Positions 36,930 through 44,687 of a stretch of DNA of 64,000 bases are shown piece after piece. The position numbers and the translations under genes were made by a program. The notes beneath the pieces were generated by a model. The model made no database searches, was not told where the DNA came from, and saw only the letters and a program-made list of their open reading frames with translations. The stretch is from positions 62,001-126,000 of the forward strand of contig NZ_FNXY01000004.1 of the NCBI RefSeq assembly GCF_900108855.1, written 5' to 3'. The DNA is from Dyadobacter koreensis (GTDB lineage Bacteria; Bacteroidota; Bacteroidia; Cytophagales; Spirosomataceae). Every line of letters begins with the position of its first letter. Position 1 is the stretch's first letter.

Positions 36930-37208
36930 TTAGACTTGTATCAGGAAGCAAAGACTGTCCTCGTTTGCCTCTGGCCTATGGATGATATGAAGAGGAATTT
37001 CCAGATCATCATATTTATTTAGCGCAATCGATTTCCCGGTTTCTTTATATGTTACTGAGCCTTCAGTCACTATCAGACGGTTAGGAACCGTCTTTTTATG
37101 CTCTTTCCAAACCATTCCTTTTTTCATTCCGATTATCAATGTTTTGAAGTATTCGCTCGATTGGATCATTTTAATAACCGGCTGCGCGGCTGTTTCCAAA
37201 TGGATCAA
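36930..37208 (-). CDS. Small cupin-like protein
   Basis: About 92 residues from a TTG start. The upstream in-frame codons (LPQKTIIPKV) also look like the family N-terminus but contain no ATG or GTG, so the true start is uncertain. The pattern HLETAAQPVIKMIQSSEYFKTL, IGMKKGMVWKEHK, LIVTEGSVTYKETGKSI and LNKYDDLEIPLHIIH fits a single cupin barrel. The His of the usual metal site are only partly present (KEHKK, HIIH). It sits between hmp and a divergent oxidase operon, so a role in nitric oxide or low-oxygen physiology is likely. The reaction is unknown. Confidence 0.7.
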   Translation of the reverse strand: MIHLETAAQPVIKMIQSSEYFKTLIIGMKKGMVWKEHKKTVPNRLIVTEGSVTYKETGKSIALNKYDDLEIPLHIIHRPEANEDSLCFLIQV

Positions 37209-37347
37209 TACTTTCGGGATTATCGTCTTTTGAGGTAAATAAGTAAATTAAGATCTTTTTATCCTTTATTTTCAAAAATAGACACAATACAGGCATTGAT
37301 AACATTCAGTTTCCATTCCGAAACGATTGACGAACTTTTTTATACAA

Positions 37348-37355
37348 CAAAGGTA
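37348..37355 (-). promoter_or_regulatory. -7 box for the cupin-hmp unit
   Basis: The minus strand reads TACCTTTG, a perfect TAnnTTTG box about 140 bases upstream of the cupin start. The palindrome at 37371-37396 falls over its -33 region. Confidence 0.5.
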
Positions 37356-37370
37356 AATGTAAAATTTAAG

Positions 37371-37396
37371 AATAAAAGAGTATTTTATCTTTTATT
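37371..37396. promoter_or_regulatory. palindromic operator candidate in the nitric-oxide island
   Basis: AATAAAAGA and TCTTTTATT are perfect 9-base inverted arms around GTATTTTA. Size, A/T-rich arms and the GTATTTTA core resemble sites of Rrf2/NsrR-type repressors, but that is an inference. No regulator gene of that type is in the window. Confidence 0.5.
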
Positions 37397-37411
37397 GTCC
37401 GACATATCATA

Positions 37412-37433
37412 TATCTTTGTTTTATAAAAGATA
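37412..37433 (+). promoter_or_regulatory. promoter -7 box within a second palindrome (oxidase operon)
   Basis: TATCTTTG (37412-37419) is a perfect TAnnTTTG box reading toward the oxidase operon. It is the left arm of an inverted repeat TATCTTT-N8-AAAGATA. A further pair, TTTTATCTTTTAT (37383-37395) and ATAAAAGATAAAA (37424-37436), links this site to the first palindrome. Binding here would block transcription start. Confidence 0.5.
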
Positions 37434-37512
37434 AAAAGGTATTAATATATTTAAATGGCATGAAGAATTTTGAAAGCAGGAGCGGACTCGGATAAATCTG
37501 GCTTCTCAAAAT

Positions 37513-37558
37513 GTACAAGTATTTTGATAGATTGTACATTGAACAATGTCACTTGTAC
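37513..37558. promoter_or_regulatory. nested inverted repeats in the oxidase leader
   Basis: Outer arms GTACAAGT (37513-37520) and ACTTGTAC (37551-37558) enclose an inner perfect repeat ACATTG-AA-CAATGT (37536-37549). It may be an RNA stem in the ~280-base leader or a second dyad protein site. Confidence 0.4.
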
Positions 37559-37704
37559 GGGTAGCTTTGAGCTGTTAACACGTAATATCCGGAGCTGTGT
37601 ACAGGCAGTCAGGTTTCGCTCTCCAATGTAATTATCCGGTCCTGAAATTGGGCCGCATAGCAAGAATAAATTTCCGAAGATGTAAAAATCTCAAAACCAA
37701 AGTC

Positions 37705-39828
37705 ATGAACACTCATCATTGCAAGGCGAAAGTCGCTTTAATTATTCTTATTTTCTCGCTCAGTATCAGTCCTGTGTCGGCACAAGACACATCCACTCAA
37801 AAGTTCATTCTGCTCATTTCAACATTTCTGGTATTCGCGATTTCTATTTCCGTTTTGATCGTAGCAAAATTGACAAAAGATATCGTTGAACAGTTTCAAA
37901 AATCGAAACAGCAGAATTTTGAAAGAGATTACGACAAATACTTTAAAAATCTGAACAGTGACCAGATAGAGATTTTTTTGAAGAATAAAGAACTCGGAAG
38001 AAAAACTGAAACGGTTGAAAGGACGCTGGCGATTGCAGGTTTATGTTTCATTTTATCAACTACGATTTCATTCGGCCAGCAACCGGTGATTTCAGAGGGA
38101 TCCTTACTCAGCCAGACAGGAATTATTATCACGATTGTGCTGATCTCAATTCCGGTTGTCTGTGGGATATTTTTATTGATGTTCAAGATTATGAAGGCAT
38201 TGCGGGCGTTTCGTAATACGCAAACCCTTTCTGAAGCGGAGTATCTTACGGCGTATCTAAAATCACTTGAAAATGAGTCATTGGAAGTATCATTGAAGAT
38301 ACGCAAACAGCAGCTCGACTATCAATTGTCCAACAACGAATTGATGGGAGCAAACCCGGCTTCGGATGAAAAAGGATTGATCGGCAATATACATGATGCC
38401 AGTTTGCCGTTCGTCGCACGCAAGAAAAATGCATTAGTCCGGCCCAAAATTGATGCAGATTTAACCAGACTCGTCCTTTGGTATGTACGCTGCGCAACAT
38501 TCTGGCTGGTTTTTGGCACGTCGGTCGGCGAATTCGTGGGAATAAAGTTCGTCGCACCGGATATTGACCATGTCAGCTGGCTCAGTTTTGGACGTTTGCG
38601 GCCTGTCCATACTAATGCTGTTTTTTGGGGCTGGGCTTCACTGGCTATGCTGGGACTGGGACATTATGTAGTTCCACGGGTTAGTAATACCAAACTTTTC
38701 AGCATCAATCTTGGTTGGTATTCGTTGATCCTGATCAATACCGCCGTATTTGCCGGTACTATTTGTTTGATGGCGGGCATCAACAACGGTGGTGGCGAAT
38801 ACCGGGAATACATCTGGCCTGTTATGCTGCTTTTTGGTGTCGGACTTGCACTGACTTTGATTAATTTTTTAAAAACCTTAGCCAGAAGAACAACAAAGGA
38901 AATTTATATTTCTAACTGGTATATCATTTCGGCTATTATTTTCGCGATCGTGATCAGTATAGTCGCCTACGTTCCCATTTGGCAAAATGGACTAGGGGAA
39001 ACCATCGTGCAGGGGTACTACATGCACCAGGGGGTCGGGATGTGGTTTATGCTTTTTACTCTTGGAATCGTTTATTATTTCCTTCCGCAGCAGCTCAACA
39101 AACCCATTTATTCGTACAGTTTAGGTATTCTGGCCTTCTGGACACAGATTTTATTTTACACGCTCATTGGTACCCACCATTTCGTTTTCAGCTCGATTCC
39201 CTGGTGGCTTCAAACTATTGCGATTGTTGGGAGTGTCGGCATGGTTATCCCTGTAATCGCCGGTACAACAAACTTTACGATGACTTTCAGGGGCAGCTGG
39301 TACAAAATTCCTGACAGTTATACGCTTCCGTTTTTTCTGACAGGTATTGTTTTTTATTTCACGGGATCTTTGCAGGGAACGGCGGAGGCTTTCAGAACAA
39401 CCAATCTACTATGGCACTTTACTGATTTCACCGTCGCTCATTCACATATAACCATGTATGGTATAATCTGTTTTCTTGTCTGGGCAGGAATTTATGCGGT
39501 TGTGCCACGCCTGACAGGTATCGAACCTCCCCAGGTGACGGTCGGCGCTCACTTCTGGCTGGCACTTATCGGACTGATGTTTTATACAATTCCTTTGATG
39601 TACGGAAGTACGTTGCGGGGATTGATGTGGATGGAGGGAAAACCTTTTATTGACAGCGTTGTTTTTATGGCACCATTCTGGTTATGGCGAGCAATCGGAG
39701 GTAGCCTCATGTGGCTGTCGCACTTATTTTTTGCCTATAATTTTTACAAAATGCTGGTTGGCAGCGGTATTGTCGATGTTCGGGAAGCTGCGTTTGCAAA
39801 ACTCGCTCGGGAAAATACTCTTAATTAA
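37705..39828 (+). CDS. ccoN: cbb3-like haem-copper oxidase catalytic subunit with long N-terminal extension
   Basis: 707 residues from the ATG at 37705 (signal-like MNTHHCKAKVALIILIF; an earlier GTG frame start is not needed). Residues 1-245 are an extension with about three hydrophobic segments and charged linkers, not part of usual CcoN. The core (246-707) has about 12 helices. Haem and copper ligands are visible: His302 (HTNAVFWGW), His441 (YYMHQ), His491/His492 (GTHHF), and His579 and His581 (VAHSHITMYG). Tyr485, six residues before the HH pair, matches the cross-linked Tyr of C-family oxygen reductases, so this is more like an oxygen reductase than a nitric oxide reductase. First gene of a five-gene operon. 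Confidence 0.88.
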   Translation: MNTHHCKAKVALIILIFSLSISPVSAQDTSTQKFILLISTFLVFAISISVLIVAKLTKDIVEQFQKSKQQNFERDYDKYFKNLNSDQIEIFLKNKELGRKTETVERTLAIAGLCFILSTTISFGQQPVISEGSLLSQTGIIITIVLISIPVVCGIFLLMFKIMKALRAFRNTQTLSEAEYLTAYLKSLENESLEVSLKIRKQQLDYQLSNNELMGANPASDEKGLIGNIHDASLPFVARKKNALVRPKIDADLTRLVLWYVRCATFWLVFGTSVGEFVGIKFVAPDIDHVSWLSFGRLRPVHTNAVFWGWASLAMLGLGHYVVPRVSNTKLFSINLGWYSLILINTAVFAGTICLMAGINNGGGEYREYIWPVMLLFGVGLALTLINFLKTLARRTTKEIYISNWYIISAIIFAIVISIVAYVPIWQNGLGETIVQGYYMHQGVGMWFMLFTLGIVYYFLPQQLNKPIYSYSLGILAFWTQILFYTLIGTHHFVFSSIPWWLQTIAIVGSVGMVIPVIAGTTNFTMTFRGSWYKIPDSYTLPFFLTGIVFYFTGSLQGTAEAFRTTNLLWHFTDFTVAHSHITMYGIICFLVWAGIYAVVPRLTGIEPPQVTVGAHFWLALIGLMFYTIPLMYGSTLRGLMWMEGKPFIDSVVFMAPFWLWRAIGGSLMWLSHLFFAYNFYKMLVGSGIVDVREAAFAKLARENTLN

Positions 39829-39851
39829 AAACCAACCTTAGACGCCCCGCC

Positions 39852-40853
39852 ATGGAATTTTTTGATAGCCATACGAAGTTATTCAGCGCTGCTTTTCTCC
39901 TGTTTTTAGTGCTGACCCTGTTTGTGGCCATTATGCCGGCCATTAATAATGATAGAAATAATGCGGCGTTGCCGGGAGAAGAAATGCTAAGCGAAGAGGC
40001 AGTGAAGGGCAAGGCTTTATTCATTGCGAACGGTTGTGTTGCATGCCATACGCAGCAAGTTAGAAATGTAGAAATGGATAAAATGTGGGGGAAACGGCCA
40101 AGTCTTGCTGCTGATTACGCTTCAAATCGTCGCATTGATTTATGGCGGAATACGGCAACGCTAATGGGTACCGAGCGTACCGGTCCGGATCTTACGACCG
40201 TCGGAAGTCGGCAGCCCAGCAAAGAATGGAATCTGGTTCATTTATTTAATCCGAGAATTGTGGTCAAAGAGTCAATCATGCCAGCATATCCATGGCTTTT
40301 TGAATTTAAGAACGAGGCTGCAAATGAAGACATTGTCGTTTCAATTCCTGAAAAATATTCAGCCGGGCAGGGTGTTTTGGTAGCGAAACGAGAAGCTTTA
40401 CAGCTAGTCGCTTACCTTCAATCACTGAAACAAACAGACGTGCCACAAGGCCAAGCCATTGCATTTTTATACAAAAAACAACAAAATATCACTGATGAAT
40501 CTGTAACCGTTTCCTCCGTTGCTGATGGTGACGCATTGTATGCAACCCATTGCCAGGCCTGCCATCAGGCTAATGGGGAAGGTTTAAAAGGTGCTTTTCC
40601 AGCCTTAAAAGGAAGGCCGATAGTGGCGGACGATAACCCGGAACTGATGTTGAATATTATCATGAATGGCTACGATGCCCGGCCGGAATTCGGTGTTATG
40701 CCAGCAGTCGGAAAAAACAGTGACCTTAAACCTGAGGAAGTTGCTGCGATCATGAATCACGAACGTGGGAGCTGGGGCAACAATGCAAGAAAGGTTACAC
40801 CAGAGGAAGTTCAGAAGTTGCTGGACAGGATAAAAAATTTACCAAATCAATAA
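39852..40853 (+). CDS. CcoO-type cytochrome c fused to a second cytochrome c domain
   Basis: 333 residues. One N-terminal membrane anchor (about 10-32) precedes a CcoO-like domain with GCVACHTQQVR near 58-68 and TGPDLTTVGSR, then FNPRIVVKESIMPAYPWL. A second cytochrome c domain (about 225-310) has CQACHQANGEG near 234 and the methionine ligand in GVMPAVGK near 280. It thus joins what are usually CcoO and a CcoP-like c domain in one chain, delivering electrons to the oxidase encoded 23 bases upstream. No separate ccoP gene is seen. Confidence 0.88.
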   Translation: MEFFDSHTKLFSAAFLLFLVLTLFVAIMPAINNDRNNAALPGEEMLSEEAVKGKALFIANGCVACHTQQVRNVEMDKMWGKRPSLAADYASNRRIDLWRNTATLMGTERTGPDLTTVGSRQPSKEWNLVHLFNPRIVVKESIMPAYPWLFEFKNEAANEDIVVSIPEKYSAGQGVLVAKREALQLVAYLQSLKQTDVPQGQAIAFLYKKQQNITDESVTVSSVADGDALYATHCQACHQANGEGLKGAFPALKGRPIVADDNPELMLNIIMNGYDARPEFGVMPAVGKNSDLKPEEVAAIMNHERGSWGNNARKVTPEEVQKLLDRIKNLPNQ

Positions 40854-40869
40854 CTGAAATCATTTGAAG

Positions 40870-41118
40870 ATGAAGAAATATATTATGCTTTTTTTGATGT
40901 TATCCATGCAGATTGCAGCCGTTTGCTGTCCTGTCTGCGATCAGCGTCAGCCCAGGTTATTAAAAGGAATTACTCATGGCGCCGGGCCTGAGAGCAATTG
41001 GGATTATCTGATTATTTCAGCCGTTTCTGTCATCGTCCTGCTGACGTTTTTTTATTCGGTCAAATGGTTGCTGCAACCAGGCGAACAAGGTGACGATCAT
41101 ATCAAGAGATTTATTTAA
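40870..41118 (+). CDS. Small membrane protein with CPVCDQRQP motif
   Basis: 82 residues from the ATG at 40870 (a TTG at 40864 would add two). A signal-like segment ends at CCPVCDQRQP (about 19-28). A loop GITHGAGPESNWDY leads into one membrane helix (about 50-70) and a short charged tail. The four-residue CPVC pair could bind haem, copper or be redox active. It is not a known cbb3 assembly factor that I recognise. It is tightly placed (about 16 bases) after the cytochrome gene and 12 bases before the next gene. Confidence 0.7.
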   Translation: MKKYIMLFLMLSMQIAAVCCPVCDQRQPRLLKGITHGAGPESNWDYLIISAVSVIVLLTFFYSVKWLLQPGEQGDDHIKRFI

Positions 41119-41130
41119 GTCAGGAATAAA

Positions 41131-41541
41131 ATGGAAGATAAGAGCATAGTTGTCATTTTTCTGGACGACGATCAGAAGCCTGTCGGTGAGTTTGTTTCTC
41201 CTGTAAATTTTGAACTGGATACACGAAAACTTGTCGATGGAAAACATCTGCTGAGAGTTATCAGCAAAGATCCGACCGGGAAGGAAGGTATCAGACTGAT
41301 TCCCTTCGAGGTGAAAAACGGACCGGCCATTGCGATTGAAGGGATCAGGGAAAACGCCGTTGTTGATGGTGTTGTGCCGCTTATGATCAACGCTTATGGA
41401 AAAGGGGATCAGAAAAAATTTCTGATTACCGGAAGTGAAACGCCGCAAAGCATCCCCGCCTTTTTGTGGATACTCGTCATCGGTTTTCTGGGTTGGTCAC
41501 TTTATTATCTAATCACGTACGCTTCGCTGACTGAACAATAA
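41131..41541 (+). CDS. FN3-like domain with C-terminal membrane helix, oxidase operon
   Basis: 136 residues. The main part (1-~100) looks like a small beta-sandwich (DGKHLLRVISKDPTGKEGIR, IPFEVKNGPAIAIEG, VPLMINAYG), and one helix near 112-132 (IPAFLWILVIGFLGWSLYYLI) anchors it at the C-terminus. The N-terminus has no signal, so topology is unclear. Its stop overlaps the start of the globin gene by one base (TAATG), so the two are coupled. It may be an accessory subunit; the exact function is unknown. Confidence 0.7.
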   Translation: MEDKSIVVIFLDDDQKPVGEFVSPVNFELDTRKLVDGKHLLRVISKDPTGKEGIRLIPFEVKNGPAIAIEGIRENAVVDGVVPLMINAYGKGDQKKFLITGSETPQSIPAFLWILVIGFLGWSLYYLITYASLTEQ

Positions 41542-41930
41542 TGATGGAAACGAAAAGAGAAATTGTGTCGCTGGAAGAAATAAAATTATTGGTTGATACC
41601 TTTTATGAAAAGGTCAGGAGTGACGAAAAGCTTGCACCGGTTTTTGCCGAGCGCATAAAAGGTAATTGGGAGCCGCATCTTGAAAAAATGTATAAATTCT
41701 GGCAGACAATTTTGCTGGGCGAGTATACCTATACCGGAAGCCCATTCCAGCTTCATGCGCTATTGCCTGTTGACCATTCGCATTTTATAAGCTGGATGTC
41801 CTTATTTACAGAAACTATCGATGAACTTTTCCACGGAGCTAAATCGGAAGAAGCAAAATGGAGGGCAGGCAAAATTGCGGAAACGTTTGAGTATAAAATT
41901 GCTCATTATCAAAAGAATATGATTTTATAG
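41541..41930 (+). CDS. Group III truncated haemoglobin
   Basis: 129 residues, the usual size for a trHb3 (cgb-like) globin. Features: LVDTFYEKVRSDEKLAPVF near 15-33 (B helix Phe-Tyr), LEKMYKFWQTILLGEYTYTGSPF near 50-72 and the proximal His in PVDHSHFISWMSLF near 82. The start overlaps the preceding stop by one base. It is the last gene of the oxidase operon opposite hmp, so binding of nitric oxide or oxygen delivery to the oxidase is a reasonable inference. Confidence 0.92.
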   Translation: MMETKREIVSLEEIKLLVDTFYEKVRSDEKLAPVFAERIKGNWEPHLEKMYKFWQTILLGEYTYTGSPFQLHALLPVDHSHFISWMSLFTETIDELFHGAKSEEAKWRAGKIAETFEYKIAHYQKNMIL

Positions 41931-42108
41931 CAGACCTGTTTTTTTGCCCTTTCCTATTTTATAATGGTGATAAAGTTTTTTGTAAAGGTCAGTATGGCAC
42001 CTGGTATCAACGCTCTTCTACCTATGCGGTTTTCGAAAATTTTGTATTTGCTTTACTGCTGGCAATAATCTCCCGTCACAAATAAGGCTTCGACGGCGTT
42101 CACGCGGA

Positions 42109-42147
42109 AAAACCACAGGCCAGGATATTTGCCTGGCCTCTGGTTTT
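42109..42147 (-). terminator. terminator of the TPR protein gene
   Basis: A long stem (AAAACCACAGGCCAGG and its near-complement, one mismatch, 42109-42147) lies directly beyond the stop of the minus-strand TPR gene and has a T-run on that strand. The gap before it (41931-42108) holds nothing recognised. Confidence 0.75.
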
Positions 42148-42150
42148 ACG

Positions 42151-43872
42151 CTAACGAATGAAAACGGAACCTTCAGGAATGCTCTCCGCGTGAGAAAATG
42201 CGAGTTCGTATTTTCTCTTGTACTCTGATAAGTTTTTCGTTTTCTTTTGCGCTATGGAACTTTGGTATAGCCCCAAATACGACCATCCGTTTCCGGGATT
42301 CCAGACAAGATCTTCCTGGTAAACTTTTTCTGCTAATGATGGTTTTCTTAGTTTCAGATAAAAAGCGCCTAAAAACTGACGTGCTGGGATGGGCCAGTCA
42401 TTTGGTTCTGTGTAAATCAAGCCGTCTTCAATTTTTACAGCTTCGTTCAGACTGGCAATTGCTGCAACAGCATTTTTCTCTTTAAAATAGATTGATCCTT
42501 CCAGTATTTTTCCTGCGATCAATGCAATGGGTAGAGGCGCATTGAATGGAATCCGGCGTTTTTCCAGAATCGGGTCTTTTGTTTTTTTCTGCAATTGGCT
42601 AAGATGTTTTTTTGCCAGGTCTATCTTGCCAGTGTTGACGTAGGCCATACCCTTTGAAAAGTCGTTCAATAAAGTCGCATAGGTCCAATGTTGATCCGGA
42701 ACGGTATTATCTTTCAAAATTTCATCCCATTTTCCCAGCCTTACAAGTGTGAGTGAAGGCAACATATACAAATACTGATCATAGGTAGTTTCAGGCGTTG
42801 GTGCAACACTTTTTCGACAGCGCGTCGCGTCTCGCATCGCTGTTTCATACATCCCGCCACTCAACGCACAATAGGTTTGTACTGCAAAATAATGAGGGCT
42901 GTGTTTGACCAGACCCAGATTTTTTGCGAGAGAATCATAGCGCAGTAGATTTTCATCCGCAGCATCATTCACTGCTACACCTTTGGCAAAAAGCCCGTTA
43001 CGCTGATATTCATGGCTCGACATATGGACCATGTGTGCGACACCGGGAAAAAGTTCTTTCAGTTTATCAGCATTTGGAAGTGCCTGCTCGGGGTGGCGGG
43101 AGGCTTCCGTTAAGTGTATGTGATAATGCAGAGCAGCGGGATGATCAGGATTCTTTTCCAATATTGTCTCACACAAACGCACAACTTCATCCGTCCAGGG
43201 CTTTGGAGAGCCGTCGTTATTCCAGAAATCCCAGGCGTGTATCAGCATAATTGCATCTACGTAAAGTGCTTTGATATCCAGATCGTCAGGATAAGCCAAA
43301 ATCAATTCGCGCATCGAGGCAGCGTAAGCAAGATTAAGGTCCTTTCGCTTTGAGTCCGTAAGGTCATTTGAATAACGGTAGTTCATAATCTCAATCATCG
43401 CTTTTTCCTTACCGGTTGTAAGCGCAATCTTCTCATTCATATTGTTCAAAACACTCTGGATTTCTGCTGGCATTTTATAGGTGTGAGCCGAATTATAATA
43501 TGGTCCCATGGCTAGCGCCTGACCCCAATAGGTCATCGCCGAACCAGGTGCAAGCCTTGAAGACTCTTTGAAAGAAGCCAGCGCTTCCTTCATATGGTAA
43601 CTGTAATATAAATTAAGGCCCTGATCGAAATAAAACTGGGCGCTATCATTTGAAGTTGAAATTTTGTAGGAATAATTTCCCCATCCGGGCATTACCCCTA
43701 TAAACTTGCCATTTTTTGCAGCACGGATCAGCGTTCCTCCGGGAGCGGCGCAAACGGTAATAGGACTTTGACTTTCGTCTGCGGGCGGATTAGCTTCCTT
43801 GGGAAATAGTCCAAGTATAAAACTGCCCAGGAGAAAAAATGGCGAAAGAAGTAGCAGGATAAGGTTTTTCAT
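42151..43872 (-). CDS. Tetratricopeptide-repeat protein, exported
   Basis: 573 residues from the ATG at 43872; a TTG at 43902 would add ten. An N-terminal signal segment (MKNLILLLLSPFFLLGSFIL) is followed by TPR-like helical repeats: DSAQFYFDQGLNLYYSYHMKEALASFKES near 75-105, NPDHPAALHYHIHLTEASRHP near 245, and the C-terminal WNPGNGWSYLGLYQS. The HYHIHLTE and PGVAHMVHMSSH motifs are hallmarks of a conserved TPR family of unknown role. It is probably a periplasmic or lipid-facing scaffold; its partners are unknown. Confidence 0.82.
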   Translation of the reverse strand: MKNLILLLLSPFFLLGSFILGLFPKEANPPADESQSPITVCAAPGGTLIRAAKNGKFIGVMPGWGNYSYKISTSNDSAQFYFDQGLNLYYSYHMKEALASFKESSRLAPGSAMTYWGQALAMGPYYNSAHTYKMPAEIQSVLNNMNEKIALTTGKEKAMIEIMNYRYSNDLTDSKRKDLNLAYAASMRELILAYPDDLDIKALYVDAIMLIHAWDFWNNDGSPKPWTDEVVRLCETILEKNPDHPAALHYHIHLTEASRHPEQALPNADKLKELFPGVAHMVHMSSHEYQRNGLFAKGVAVNDAADENLLRYDSLAKNLGLVKHSPHYFAVQTYCALSGGMYETAMRDATRCRKSVAPTPETTYDQYLYMLPSLTLVRLGKWDEILKDNTVPDQHWTYATLLNDFSKGMAYVNTGKIDLAKKHLSQLQKKTKDPILEKRRIPFNAPLPIALIAGKILEGSIYFKEKNAVAAIASLNEAVKIEDGLIYTEPNDWPIPARQFLGAFYLKLRKPSLAEKVYQEDLVWNPGNGWSYLGLYQSSIAQKKTKNLSEYKRKYELAFSHAESIPEGSVFIR

Positions 43873-43934
43873 CAAACGGATCGGTTTTGAGTATACTTGC
43901 AATTTATAATATTAACCTCAAATTCAACGACAAC

Positions 43935-44567
43935 TTACTTACCTTTATCAAATGCCATCCGTATGGCAAGTCCGGCTAATACCCCTGACATAACTCGTTT
44001 TTGAATTTTGATGTAAACCGGACGTCGCTGAAAGAATGCAGCAAGACGGGACGCTGAAAGGATAATTAAGATGTTCAACGATGTGCTGATCGTAAGTTGT
44101 ACTATTCCAAGCTCTATGTTCTGAAAGATTATATTGCCATATGTCGGATTTGTAAACTGCGGAAAAAATGACATGTAAAATATGGCTACTTTCGGATTTA
44201 AAACATTCGTGAGAAATCCCATTCTGATCAGTTTAGATCTTGAATCCGAGGGAAGGTCGCTGGTTTCAAAAAGCGAATTTGAATTTGGTCTAACACCTTG
44301 CCAAGCCAGGTAAAGTAGGTAAAATACGCCAAGCCACTTAATGGCTTCGTACGCCATCGGGATTGCGATGAACACGGCTGTCAGTCCGAAAGAAACGAGC
44401 AGAATATGCGCCAGGAAGCCTGCCAGGATACCAATAAGTGAAATTAGGCCTGCTCTTTTGCCCTGTGTCAAAGATCTTGAAATAAGATAAATCATATTTG
44501 GGCCAGGGCTTAACACAAGTCCGAGAGCGGCAATAGAAAACAGGATTAAATTGTTAATGGGAACCAT
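43935..44567 (-). CDS. LysE-family amino-acid exporter
   Basis: 210 residues from the ATG at 44567, which gives the normal RhtB/LysE length; a start at 44642 would add 25 residues. Six membrane helices with the family signature LVLSPGPNMIYLISRSL near 17-33, then GILAGFLAHILL and GFLTNVLNPKVAIFYMSFFPQF near 125-147. It exports amino acids or related compounds across the inner membrane; the specific substrate cannot be read from sequence. It stands alone. Confidence 0.92.
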   Translation of the reverse strand: MVPINNLILFSIAALGLVLSPGPNMIYLISRSLTQGKRAGLISLIGILAGFLAHILLVSFGLTAVFIAIPMAYEAIKWLGVFYLLYLAWQGVRPNSNSLFETSDLPSDSRSKLIRMGFLTNVLNPKVAIFYMSFFPQFTNPTYGNIIFQNIELGIVQLTISTSLNILIILSASRLAAFFQRRPVYIKIQKRVMSGVLAGLAIRMAFDKGK

Positions 44568-44687
44568 GAGAAGTGTAAATGGGGAAAAATGAAAGAGTAA
44601 TCTTTCAAATGTACCCGTTACTACGCTGTCTGAAAACTCCAATTTTAATAAATTCGATAGTCCAATTTTAAAATTGCGCGGATAGTT

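Noticed and set aside
37705-39828. Catalytic subunit as a nitric oxide reductase (NorB)
   Set aside because: The active-site Tyr and the CcoO-type partner fit a cbb3-like oxygen reductase; the Glu pattern of NorB is not seen.
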